NCBI GenBank assembly: GCA_945906015.1
Contig: CAMDQV010000010.1
Span: forward strand, 1-18,455
Direction of reading: 5' to 3'
DNA: 18,455 bases
Source of the DNA: Pedobacter schmidteae
GTDB taxonomy: Bacteria > Bacteroidota > Bacteroidia > Sphingobacteriales > Sphingobacteriaceae
Numbering within the stretch: the first letter of the stretch is position 1; each line of letters starts with the position of its first letter. Under the pieces are notes generated by a model that worked only from the letters and a program-made list of their open reading frames with translations, did not search any database and was not told the origin of the DNA. Positions 8,396-16,475 of the stretch are shown here, one piece after another. Both the position numbers and the translations under genes were made by a program.

Positions 8396-9278
8396 GATGA
8401 GCTTTTAAATTACCCGGACTAAATTTCCATCTTTTATGTGACCATAACCAATATTCTGGATTTTTTTGAATAATATGTTCAAGTACCTGGGTATGAATAT
8501 TCGTTATTTCAAATTCTTTTGTTTGATTAGGTACTTCAACTAAAGATTTAATTAAACATTCATAATAACCTCTTTTAATTTTATTTATACTAAAATAAAT
8601 AACAGGTTTATTGGTTCTAACTGCAATCTTTTCTACACCAAGAAAAATTGCTGTAGGCTGATTAAGGAAATTTATAAAATACTGAGATTCTTCTCGAGGT
8701 GGAGTTTGATCACCTACAAGAACCAATACATGAGGTTGTACATTATATTCAATTATTTTACGAAGAGTATGTTTCATCGGGACCAATATGGCTCCAAATC
8801 GGCTTCTCATTGTATTAATAAGATTATCAAATCGCTTATCGCTTAATGGTTTATAAACAACAAGTACCTTTTCCTTTAGCTCATAAGCAGCAGCTAAAGG
8901 TCCCCATTCCCAATTTCCATAGTGACCAGAAACAGCAATTACTGATTTTCCTTGTTCAAAATACTTTGTTAGCTCGTTTAGATTAGAGAAAACAAAGCGT
9001 TTCTTCATTGATTTTGGACTAATTGATAGTGTCTTGATTGATTCCAATATCAGGTCAGAAAGATGTTTGTAGAACCGCTTTTCAATATTCAATCGATCAG
9101 CTACAGATTTTTCAGGAAAAGAATTCTGAATATTCAGCTCTACAACTTTTCTCCTGTATTTAACTATGTGAAACAATAAAAAATACAAAATGTCTGAAAA
9201 CAGATAAAGTATCCAGAACGGCAGCAATGAAATTAAGTAAAGTAAAACTGAAATGATCTTGAAGAAAACTAGATTCAT
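8388..9278 (-). CDS. LpxL/HtrB-type lysophospholipid (lipid A) acyltransferase family protein
   Basis: 296 residues. Members transfer acyl chains to lipid A or related envelope lipids at the inner membrane. An N-terminal membrane segment spans about 3-37 with 'YRRKVVELNIQNSFPE' after it, as in LpxL/HtrB. The catalytic HX4E is H119-YGNW-E124 within SGHYGNWEWG, followed by a second conserved block GDQTPP (189-194), a 'FLG' segment (212-214) and WSHKRWK (279-285) near the C terminus. It is upstream of and overlaps the GT2 gene, suggesting a shared envelope glycolipid pathway. The acceptor could be lipid A, or another lipid such as an aminolipid; the sequence does not decide. Confidence 0.88.
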   Translation of the reverse strand: MNLVFFKIISVLLYLISLLPFWILYLFSDILYFLLFHIVKYRRKVVELNIQNSFPEKSVADRLNIEKRFYKHLSDLILESIKTLSISPKSMKKRFVFSNLNELTKYFEQGKSVIAVSGHYGNWEWGPLAAAYELKEKVLVVYKPLSDKRFDNLINTMRSRFGAILVPMKHTLRKIIEYNVQPHVLVLVGDQTPPREESQYFINFLNQPTAIFLGVEKIAVRTNKPVIYFSINKIKRGYYECLIKSLVEVPNQTKEFEITNIHTQVLEHIIQKNPEYWLWSHKRWKFSPGNLKAHHD

Positions 9279-9386
9279 CTGATTATTGAGTTAAACGATA
9301 TAACACGAAAATTTATTAAGAACATTTTTGCTGCATGTGTGTTAAATACTTAATTTCTGCATCTTTACACAAACTTAACTTATACG

Positions 9387-9995
9387 ATGGAAAAAGGCGC
9401 AGTATTCCCTTTATTTTATCTTCCTCCAGTCGAATATTTTAGCAAAATAGTGCTTCATAAAGAAAATATTCTTTTTGAAAATGCTGAAAACTTTCAAAAG
9501 CAAAGTTATCGAAACCGTGCAACAATTCATTCTCCAAATGGAAAATTGGATTTGACCGTACCAGTGATAAAAGGTTCTAAATCACATACTAAAATGAAAG
9601 ATGTTAGAATCAGTTATGATTTTCAATGGCAGCGTATGCACTTAATGAGTTTACAAACATCCTATAGAAGTTCTGCTTATTTTGAGTTTTATGAAGATGA
9701 TTTTACTTTGTTTTATGAAAAACAATGGATTTTTTTGTTTGACTATAATGAAGAACTGACCAGACTATTGTTAAAATTACTCAAGATTAATATCCCAATT
9801 AAATACACAGATAGATTTGAAAAAACCTATCTAGATCTTGCCGACTATAGAGATTCTATACATCCCAAGCATAATTCACCGGAAAAATTCAAAACTTATT
9901 TTCAGGTTTTTGAAGAACGTAATAGCTTTTTCCCTAATTTGAGTATTGTTGATCTACTGTTTAATCAAGGGCCACAAAGTTTAAAATATCTATAG
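9387..9995 (+). CDS. WbqC-like family protein
   Basis: 202 residues, matching the WbqC family (PF08889) by the 'FPLFYLPPVEYFSKI' start, 'QKQSYRNRATI' (37-47), 'LTVPVIKG' (56-63), W81-x3-H85 and 'TSYRSSAYFEFY' (91-102). WbqC was named from O-antigen clusters; it is thought to act in sugar modification or envelope glycan synthesis, but no reaction is proven in Bacteroidetes. No signal peptide or membrane segment is visible, so it is probably cytosolic. It is divergent from the LpxL-like gene (108 bases between starts), consistent with an envelope role, and is followed by corA after 3 bases. No perfect promoter is seen in the gap. Confidence 0.82.
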   Translation: MEKGAVFPLFYLPPVEYFSKIVLHKENILFENAENFQKQSYRNRATIHSPNGKLDLTVPVIKGSKSHTKMKDVRISYDFQWQRMHLMSLQTSYRSSAYFEFYEDDFTLFYEKQWIFLFDYNEELTRLLLKLLKINIPIKYTDRFEKTYLDLADYRDSIHPKHNSPEKFKTYFQVFEERNSFFPNLSIVDLLFNQGPQSLKYL

Positions 9996-9998
9996 AGT

Positions 9999-11123
9999 AT
10001 GTCGAAAATTAGGCGAATACGGTTAAAAACAAAGAAATACATTCCTGTTCCAGGTACTAGTCCTGGTTCTATTCAGTTATATGAAGATGCCTTAAAGCCT
10101 CATATCACGGTTTATTCCTATAATTTAGATGAATTTTATTCAAAAAAAATAAATAGCCTTGATGAACTTGAAACTCAAATCGACAATTATAAAGATCATT
10201 ATAGGTGGATAGAAATCAAAGGTATTGGTGATGCTAAGCTCTTAACCTTCCTTGAAAAAAAGTTTAATATAAATAAACTCGTAATTGAAGACATAGCCGA
10301 TTGCAAGCAGCGGCCAAAATTAGATGAATATGAAGATTATTTATTTGCCGTCAGTAGAATGCTCTATGTTGATAAACAGCTTGAAATAGAAAATGAACAA
10401 GTTTCATTTATACTTTTTCAAAAATTATTGATCAGCTTTAAGGAAAACTATTCAGACAATTTTTTACCGGTCATAAATAGACTTAGTGGTGGAAAAGGAA
10501 ATATCAGGAGTGCTGGTTCTTCTTATCTATTGTATGCGCTGACTGATCTTATTCTGGATAATTATTTCGCACTCATCTATAAGCTTGGAGATGAACTTGA
10601 AACAATTGAAGAGTTATTATATCGTAGGGCAAATAAATCGCTAATGTTTCAGACTCAGAATATTAAAAGAGAAATGATTAGTATACGCAGGGCAGCATGG
10701 CCAGAACGAGATAAGATCAATGACATCATTCGGAGTGAATCTAAACTTATAAATAAAACCTCTAGAGCCTATTTCAAGGATACTTATGATCATACTATGC
10801 AGATCATCGACCTTATTGAAAACTATAAAGATCTTACCACTAGTCTTATTGATATGAATTTATCGCTAATCAGTCAGCGAATGAATGAAATCATGAAAGT
10901 ACTTACCATCATTTCTTCCATATTTATTCCACTAACATTTATTGCTGGAGTTTATGGAATGAATTTCGCCATTAAGGATCCACAGACAGGTGAAATATTA
11001 AAAAATAATATGCCCGAACTCTATTATGAAAATGGATATCTATATACAATAGGAGGTATGGTCATCATTGCTATTCTACAAATGATCTATTTTTGGCGTA
11101 AAGGATGGCTTTATAAAAACTGA
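9999..11123 (+). CDS. corA: Magnesium/cobalt transport protein CorA
   Basis: 374 residues. CorA is a pentameric inner-membrane channel for Mg2+ (and Co2+). A long cytoplasmic funnel domain (1-295) ends in two membrane segments: TM1 about 299-318, closed by the signature YGMN (319-322), and TM2 about 349-366, ending in a positively charged 'WRKGW' segment. The loop between the helices is acidic and polar (DPQTGE...MPELYYENG), as expected for the pore mouth. The gene starts 3 bases after the WbqC-like gene, so they form an operon. MgtE, an unrelated Mg2+ channel, follows 96 bases later. Confidence 0.93.
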   Translation: MSKIRRIRLKTKKYIPVPGTSPGSIQLYEDALKPHITVYSYNLDEFYSKKINSLDELETQIDNYKDHYRWIEIKGIGDAKLLTFLEKKFNINKLVIEDIADCKQRPKLDEYEDYLFAVSRMLYVDKQLEIENEQVSFILFQKLLISFKENYSDNFLPVINRLSGGKGNIRSAGSSYLLYALTDLILDNYFALIYKLGDELETIEELLYRRANKSLMFQTQNIKREMISIRRAAWPERDKINDIIRSESKLINKTSRAYFKDTYDHTMQIIDLIENYKDLTTSLIDMNLSLISQRMNEIMKVLTIISSIFIPLTFIAGVYGMNFAIKDPQTGEILKNNMPELYYENGYLYTIGGMVIIAILQMIYFWRKGWLYKN

Positions 11124-11207
11124 CATATAATCATTTTTTATAAAGCATTTTATTCAATTAAATAAACAGCAGAAGACAAAAATCAATCATTTCTCATCTC
11201 AATTTGT

Positions 11208-11215
11208 TATTTTTG
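11208..11215 (+). promoter_or_regulatory. Possible -7 box of mgtE
   Basis: TATTTTTG matches TAnnTTTG exactly and lies 4 bases before the mgtE ATG at 11220. No TTG is found 17-23 bases upstream, so the promoter is incomplete; if used, transcription would start at or very near the start codon. Confidence 0.35.
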
Positions 11216-11219
11216 TAGC

Positions 11220-12569
11220 ATGCAATCTTTTGAGCTAGATAAATCAGATCTATTAAAGATCAAGCGTGCCCTTGAAGAAGATGATACTACTTTAAAAGCA
11301 CTTATTTCTGAATATCACCCATCAGAAATTGCAATCCTGTTTGAAAGTTTATCTCAAGAATCAAGAGAAAGAATAATCAGTATTTTACCTGCCGAACAGG
11401 CATCAGAGGTTATTGCAGAGATGGATTCCGAATTCCATCCAGAAAAGCTTCTTGAAAATCTGCTTCCTGAAAGACGTTCAGAAATAGTTGAAGAACTTGA
11501 TTATGATGATGCTACTGATATTATAAGCCAGTTACCAGAAGAACAACAACAAGAAATTTTAAAGGAACTTGATGAGGAAGATGCTTCTAATATTCGTTCA
11601 TTATTAAAATACGAGGACGATAGTGCCGGTGGATTGATGAATACTCAGGTGATTAAGATCAATGAGTATTTAATTAAAAAAGAAGCTTTAGAAGAAATTA
11701 TCCACCAATCTGAAGAGATGGAGGAATTTTATACGATTAATGTAATTAATGATCAGAATATACTATTAGGCATAGTATCATTAAAAGATATTATTAAAGC
11801 CCGTAATAATGTCAGAATCAAAGAACTAATCAAATCTGATTTTGTTTATGTTAAGGCAGATACTGATCAAGAAGAAGTAGCTAAATTAATTTCCCAATAT
11901 AATCTTACCAGCATACCAGTAGTTGATGATGAGATGCACTTATTAGGACGAATAACATTTGATGATGTGATCGATGTTATGGAGGAAGAAAATACCGAAG
12001 ATATTTTAAAAATATCGGGTGTATCAGAAGATGAAGAATTAGCTGGAAACTGGAAGGAAGCTGTTAAAAGTCGTTTACCATGGCTAGTTTTAAATCTTGG
12101 AACAGCATTTTTAGCAGCATCCATTATTCGTAATTTTGAAAATACAATTGCAAGCATGGGAGTACTTGCCGGTTATATGGTTATGATTGCAGGTATGGGA
12201 GGAAATGCAGCTACACAAGCACTTGCTGTAACAGTAAGGCGTATATCATTGAACGACCTTTCTGATAATCAAGCATACAGAACAGTTTTGAAAGAATTTA
12301 CAGTAGGATTGATTAATGGTGCTGTAATTGGCTGTATCGTATTTTTATTTGCCTTATTATACGACCAAAATCCAATGCTGGGGCTTGTTATTTTTATAGC
12401 TATGACCGGTAATCTGATCATTGCAGGCATTGCTGGTTCAGCTATTCCATTGGTTCTTAAAAGAATAGGAATTGACCCAGCAGTAGCTTCATCGATAATT
12501 ATAACCACGTTTACCGACGTATTTGGATTTTTGTTATTATTAGGTTTAGCTAGTAATCTTATCTTATAA
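11220..12569 (+). CDS. mgtE: Magnesium transporter MgtE
   Basis: 449 residues, the standard MgtE length. MgtE is a dimeric Mg2+ channel gated by cytosolic Mg2+. Domains: acidic helical N domain with repeated LPEE/LDxxDA motifs (about 15-130), linked by 'YEDDSAGGLM' (131-140) to a pair of CBS domains (about 141-260), a plug-helix segment (about 262-280), then five membrane helices (about 285-448). The transmembrane core has 'GGNAATQALAV' (327-337) and 'TDVFGF' (432-437); D433 corresponds to the pore aspartate of characterised MgtE. The acidic N/CBS residues that sense Mg2+ look intact. The separation from corA by 96 bases and a candidate -7 box suggests separate transcription. Confidence 0.95.
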   Translation: MQSFELDKSDLLKIKRALEEDDTTLKALISEYHPSEIAILFESLSQESRERIISILPAEQASEVIAEMDSEFHPEKLLENLLPERRSEIVEELDYDDATDIISQLPEEQQQEILKELDEEDASNIRSLLKYEDDSAGGLMNTQVIKINEYLIKKEALEEIIHQSEEMEEFYTINVINDQNILLGIVSLKDIIKARNNVRIKELIKSDFVYVKADTDQEEVAKLISQYNLTSIPVVDDEMHLLGRITFDDVIDVMEEENTEDILKISGVSEDEELAGNWKEAVKSRLPWLVLNLGTAFLAASIIRNFENTIASMGVLAGYMVMIAGMGGNAATQALAVTVRRISLNDLSDNQAYRTVLKEFTVGLINGAVIGCIVFLFALLYDQNPMLGLVIFIAMTGNLIIAGIAGSAIPLVLKRIGIDPAVASSIIITTFTDVFGFLLLLGLASNLIL

Positions 12570-12580
12570 ATTATTGGATC

Positions 12581-12615
12581 TTGATTTTCAGCCTAACTAT
12601 TTTATTTTAAATTTG
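12581..12615 (+). promoter_or_regulatory. Bacteroidetes-type promoter of bioB
   Basis: TTG at 12581-12583 and TAAATTTG at 12608-12615 (exact -7 match) are separated by 24 bases, one longer than the usual range. The predicted leader to the ATG at 12645 is about 20-25 bases. No BirA-like operator palindrome is seen around it. Confidence 0.55.
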
Positions 12616-12644
12616 CTCATCGTTTTAAATAACGGAATAATTCT

Positions 12645-13637
12645 ATGACTGAGATCAGAAATAACTGGACCAAAGAAGAAATTGCCGAAATATATCATAG
12701 TCCATTATTGGATTTGGTTTATCGCGCAGCCACAATCCACAGAGAAAACAAAGACTACTCTGAAGTTCAAATAAGCAGTCTACTTTCCATAAAAACAGGT
12801 GGCTGCCCAGAAGATTGTTCCTATTGCCCTCAAGCAGCAAGATATCATACTGATTTAGAAGTTCAGGCATTAATGTCTGTTGAACAAGTAACTGATGCAG
12901 CAAAAAAAGCTAAAAATGCAGGTGCTTCCCGCTTATGTATGGGAGCTGCATGGCGTGAAGTAAGGGATAACCGAGATTTTGACAAAGTAATTGAAATGGT
13001 TAGTTCGGTAAATGCCCTTGACATGGAGGTATGTTGCACCCTTGGCATGCTTACAGAATCGCAAGCACAACGATTAGCTGAAGCAGGCCTTTATGCTTAC
13101 AACCATAATTTAGACACTTCAGAAGAAGATTATAAGCGAATTATTACCACGCGGACTTATGATGATCGTTTAAATACTATTGATAACGTACGTAAAGCTA
13201 AGCTTACAGTTTGCAGTGGTGGAATTATAGGTTTAGGAGAATCGGTTGAAGACAGAATCTCTATGCTTAAAACATTGTCTACTATGTCAAAACACCCTGA
13301 ATCTGTGCCTGTAAATGCGCTTGTTCCTGTTAAAGGTACACCATTAGCTGATCAACCCAGAGTTTCTGTTTGGGAAATGGTTAGAATGATTGCGACAGCA
13401 AGAATTATAATGCCAAAAACTGTGGTACGTTTATCTGCAGGTAGAACAGAAATGAGCATGACTGATCAGGCCTTTTGTTTTATGGCAGGTGCAAATTCTA
13501 TATTTGCAGGCGATAAGTTACTTACAACACCAAATCCTTCTTTTAATGAAGATATGCAAATGTTTGAATTACTAGGATTAAAACCCCGTGAAGCATTTAA
13601 AAATGGTCGACCTAGCAAAGAGGCTGTAGCGGTTTAA
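12645..13637 (+). CDS. bioB: Biotin synthase
   Basis: 330 residues. BioB is a radical-SAM enzyme that inserts sulfur into dethiobiotin. The [4Fe-4S] motif CxxxCxxC is C54, C58, C61 in TGGCPEDCSYCPQ. The ligands of the second, sacrificial [2Fe-2S] cluster are also present by analogy with the E. coli enzyme: C98 (LCMGAAWR), C130 (MEVCC), C190 (TVCSGG) and R262 (VRLSAGR). Other conserved blocks are YNHNLDTS (152-159) and NALVPVKGTPL (224-234). No other biotin gene is in the window, so the rest of the pathway must be elsewhere or biotin precursors are taken up. The gene is transcribed from its own promoter and converges on the FUSC gene. Confidence 0.96.
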   Translation: MTEIRNNWTKEEIAEIYHSPLLDLVYRAATIHRENKDYSEVQISSLLSIKTGGCPEDCSYCPQAARYHTDLEVQALMSVEQVTDAAKKAKNAGASRLCMGAAWREVRDNRDFDKVIEMVSSVNALDMEVCCTLGMLTESQAQRLAEAGLYAYNHNLDTSEEDYKRIITTRTYDDRLNTIDNVRKAKLTVCSGGIIGLGESVEDRISMLKTLSTMSKHPESVPVNALVPVKGTPLADQPRVSVWEMVRMIATARIIMPKTVVRLSAGRTEMSMTDQAFCFMAGANSIFAGDKLLTTPNPSFNEDMQMFELLGLKPREAFKNGRPSKEAVAV

Positions 13638-13694
13638 TGCTATTGGTTGACATGAATTAGCTATCTAAAATTATTTATGTTTATGACCAACTAG

Positions 13695-13708
13695 CTGGAT
13701 TAATCCAG
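13695..13708. repeat. 14-base perfect palindrome between convergent bioB and FUSC genes
   Basis: CTGGATTAATCCAG is fully self-complementary. It lies in the 100-base gap between the two stop codons. It has no loop and no T-tract, so it is not a standard intrinsic terminator; it could be a protein-binding site or chance. Confidence 0.4.
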
Positions 13709-13737
13709 ACTAATTTGAAGAAAAATGAAGCTGGAAT

Positions 13738-15852
13738 TTAATTCTGACTTAGTTTTTGAATATCCAAAATTAGCTTATGAACGAGTTCCAATTGTTCATA
13801 AAATAATTTAGCCTCACTTGATTGGCTTATTTCTGTTTTAACATCAGCAATTGTAATTTCTAATTCAATAAAATTCGGCGAGTTCATCTTTTTAATTACA
13901 TCAGATAAAATGTATAAAGACTTACGAATCAATTTAATATGACTAGAATCAATATCGATTGAATTTGCCTGCTGGAAAGTAGTTATCAATGTTGCTATAT
14001 AAGATGAAAGCATATGGTTTATAACCACAAACTTGTGATATTCCTTGATATTTTGCTGCTTACTTTTAGGTTCAGTCAACATTCGCTGAAATGCACTTCC
14101 CAGGTTTGCTGAACTTACATACACATCTTTTCGGGAAAGTTTATAAGAAATCACATCAGATCTTTTTCCAGAAAATTGTTCAGCAGCATTGTGTAGGTAA
14201 TGGTAATTAGCTATCAATACCTCACGCATAAAATTCTTAAACTGAAAATATTCCCAATTTGGCAAAATAACATAACTTGAAAAGAAGGCGATAACGGATC
14301 CAATTAATGTATCTACCATACGTTCTTTTGCAATGTTTAAATTATTTTCACCTAAAAAACTAAACAAGATCAAAATATAAGGCGTCATAAATAGAACGCT
14401 TACTGTATAGTTTAAGCGTTGAGAGCTATAAGTTCCTACCATAAAAATCAGTAAAAAAGCAAATAAAACTGATTGGTCTTTCACATAAATTAAAATCAAT
14501 GCCCCTGCTATACCTCCTATAAAAGTTCCAAGAAGGCGTTCTGTATTTCGTTGCCTGGTAAGACTATATGCAGGTTTTAAGATAACCAGAATGGTTAAAA
14601 GTATCCAGTAACTGTGATGTCCAATTGGAAAAAGCTTTGAAACTAAAAACCCAACCAGTAACATCAAAGATACCCGCACTGAATGACGAAAAATGGATGA
14701 TTTTGGACTTAAATTTTGCTTTATTTTTTGAAAATCAAAGTCTTCATGTGAAACAAATTTGCTGTAGTCCACATCATTCTGACCAGAAAGCTGTTTTTGA
14801 TTGAAATAGCTATAAATTTTTTCAACCCGGCTGATCATATTTCTAACATTGATCAGAATTTTTTTAAGTACAAGGGCATTAATTCCAAGCTCTTCAACCT
14901 CGTCAATACTTGTTTTTAGATTTTCAAGTTGTGGTTTAAAATCGTGAAGAATGATTGGTTTTTCATTACTAATAATGTAATAACTAAGATTTTCAAGTTC
15001 TTCAGCAAGCTTTAATATTATCTTATTGAACTCTTTCAGAGACTCAGTTTTTCCGAATGTATTGCGAATGACCTGATAATCATAATGTGTGGCCATTGTT
15101 TGTTCAAATAGGTCAACAATATCTACAAAAACAAGTATTAAAAGTCTACCCTCTTGTGTCGACTCCTTGACCATTAATCTCGTTTTAAAAAGAAGTTCTC
15201 TTAAGGAATCCTGGCGTTCATTGCTTAGTACTTGTTGAGAAATGAGCATTTTATAATTTTGATCAAAATCACTTTCAGTATTATAAAATTCAGCCTTTAG
15301 CTTTACATAGACAGACACATCCCTGATACATTCACCTAATGCCTGCTGAGTTAAACGATAAGGCCAAATTTGAGATAAGGAAATACTTAATAGCATATAC
15401 CATATACCACCTGCAAGAATAAATAATGCATGGCCCCAAGCACCATTATATTTAATTACATCTGTATCAATTGTAAGTATCATGATCAGTAAAGCAGCAG
15501 TACCTATTGATGATGCTCTGTTTCCATATACTGAAAACATGGAATAGAAAAAGGATAACAGAAGTATTTCAATTCCAATAAGAATAGGATAATTATTGAT
15601 CAAGCCCGTTAGTAGAACGGTACTGAAAACGAAAAAGGTGCAGAAGAGCATTCCATTTCGTTTATGATTAATTGGACCCTGGTTATCTGCTATACTTGTG
15701 CAAACTGCGCCTAAAGAAATGGTTAGACCAATTGATAATAAGTCAAGCTGATAAAAAACCAAAGAGGGGAGAAGTACCCCAAAAGTGATTTTAAGGCCAT
15801 CAGAAAAGTATTGACTAAAAAAAAAGGTCTTTATTTCTCTGGATTGTTTCAT
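13738..15852 (-). CDS. FUSC/YccS-family inner-membrane protein
   Basis: 704 residues, the typical length for YccS/YhfK-like proteins (aromatic acid exporter AaeB-related FUSC superfamily). Two membrane modules are visible: about 22-162 (five to six helices) and about 391-531 (six helices), each followed by a soluble helical region (about 165-390 and 532-704). The second module holds the family signature 'RQRNTERLLGTFIGG' (433-447) and 'ERMVDTLIGS' (510-519). Such proteins are efflux or stress-related; the substrate is unknown. A weak AAGG sits 4 bases before the ATG. The gene is monocistronic, convergent with bioB and headed by a long AT-rich intergenic region. Confidence 0.85.
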   Translation of the reverse strand: MKQSREIKTFFFSQYFSDGLKITFGVLLPSLVFYQLDLLSIGLTISLGAVCTSIADNQGPINHKRNGMLFCTFFVFSTVLLTGLINNYPILIGIEILLLSFFYSMFSVYGNRASSIGTAALLIMILTIDTDVIKYNGAWGHALFILAGGIWYMLLSISLSQIWPYRLTQQALGECIRDVSVYVKLKAEFYNTESDFDQNYKMLISQQVLSNERQDSLRELLFKTRLMVKESTQEGRLLILVFVDIVDLFEQTMATHYDYQVIRNTFGKTESLKEFNKIILKLAEELENLSYYIISNEKPIILHDFKPQLENLKTSIDEVEELGINALVLKKILINVRNMISRVEKIYSYFNQKQLSGQNDVDYSKFVSHEDFDFQKIKQNLSPKSSIFRHSVRVSLMLLVGFLVSKLFPIGHHSYWILLTILVILKPAYSLTRQRNTERLLGTFIGGIAGALILIYVKDQSVLFAFLLIFMVGTYSSQRLNYTVSVLFMTPYILILFSFLGENNLNIAKERMVDTLIGSVIAFFSSYVILPNWEYFQFKNFMREVLIANYHYLHNAAEQFSGKRSDVISYKLSRKDVYVSSANLGSAFQRMLTEPKSKQQNIKEYHKFVVINHMLSSYIATLITTFQQANSIDIDSSHIKLIRKSLYILSDVIKKMNSPNFIELEITIADVKTEISQSSEAKLFYEQLELVHKLILDIQKLSQN

Positions 15853-15999
15853 TTTACCTTGAATACTATAAATATCCTTGTAAAAATAGTTATTCTGAAA
15901 TTATGCTTTATTAAACCAGGCTCATTTTAGAATAGAAATGCAGAAAATAAAGCAGGAAATAGTTTTTTTTTAGCTAGTACAAAAAATGATATTCGGTTC

Positions 16000-16036
16000 A
16001 ATTGTTAATATTATTAATAAAACATAATTGTTAATA
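16000..16036. repeat. Direct repeat AATTGTTAATA (two copies)
   Basis: Exact copies at 16000-16010 and 16026-16036, 26 bases apart start to start; a related GATTAATGTTAATAATC occurs at about 16085-16101. The spacing of about two and a half helical turns could suit a regulator, but AT-rich sequence makes chance repeats likely. Confidence 0.35.
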
Positions 16037-16148
16037 AACAAAAAAATAAGTCATTACTTATTATAAATCAATGTATTATGAAATTGATTAATGTTAATAA
16101 TCCTTTAAATCATGTGAAAAAAATGTGTGTAATAAAGTTGTTTTTTTC

Positions 16149-16179
16149 TTGCCTGCAGCTTGTTTTCACCTTACATTTA
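16149..16179 (+). promoter_or_regulatory. Candidate promoter of the RNA gene
   Basis: TTG (16149-16151) and TACATTTA (16172-16179), spaced by 20 bases, match the Bacteroidetes consensus except for the final G of the -7 box. Base composition changes from very AT-rich to mixed just downstream, which supports a transcript start near 16185. Confidence 0.4.
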
Positions 16180-16445
16180 ATGTGTTAAGTAAATAGTACT
16201 TTGATAGCCTGAAACAATATCCTTAAATCTGAAGCTCTCGGGCTTCATAAGACTCTGGATAATTTAATTTTCAATTCAGACCGAAGATCGTGAGATCATG
16301 GCTGGAAGAAAAAATCCAAAAGACGGGCATTACCTATATTGTAAACATTCTACGGAACGGATGCGATGATAAAGTAAAAGGCTTCGGATACTAAAAGTTT
16401 GAAAAAACTAAAGAGAAGAACCGATTAAAGTAAATAAAGCTTAAT

Positions 16446-16473
16446 AATTTTAGCAATTACGATTGCTAAAATT
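16446..16473 (+). other. 12-bp perfect hairpin with UACG loop
   Basis: AATTTTAGCAAT (16446-16457), loop TACG, ATTGCTAAAATT (16462-16473). The stem is perfect and lies 2 bases before the terminator stem. It has no T-tract of its own, so it appears to be a structural element of the RNA. Confidence 0.7.
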
Positions 16474-16475
16474 TG

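Larger units (their letters stand above)
15853..16184. other. AT-rich intergenic region, no gene seen
   Basis: About 330 bases between the FUSC start and the candidate RNA gene. It is very AT-rich, with no open frame of note. The upstream end must hold the FUSC promoter (a one-mismatch TATTTTTA is visible on the minus strand around 15880-15890), and the downstream end holds the candidate RNA promoter. An 11-base direct repeat lies in the middle. Confidence 0.6.

Noticed and set aside
11867..12508. Minus-strand open frames inside mgtE
   Set aside because: They lie opposite a clearly conserved gene, have no recognisable domain and low-complexity composition; shadows of mgtE.
12570..12644. BirA operator before bioB
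   Set aside because: No pair of TTGTAAACC-like half-sites is present in the upstream gap.
12655..13048. Minus-strand open frames inside bioB
   Set aside because: Both are antisense shadows of the conserved radical-SAM region.
16298..16369. 23-codon ATG frame (MAGRKNPKDG...) in the RNA
   Set aside because: Too short, overlaps another open frame and strong hairpins, with no ribosome-binding signal; likely chance.
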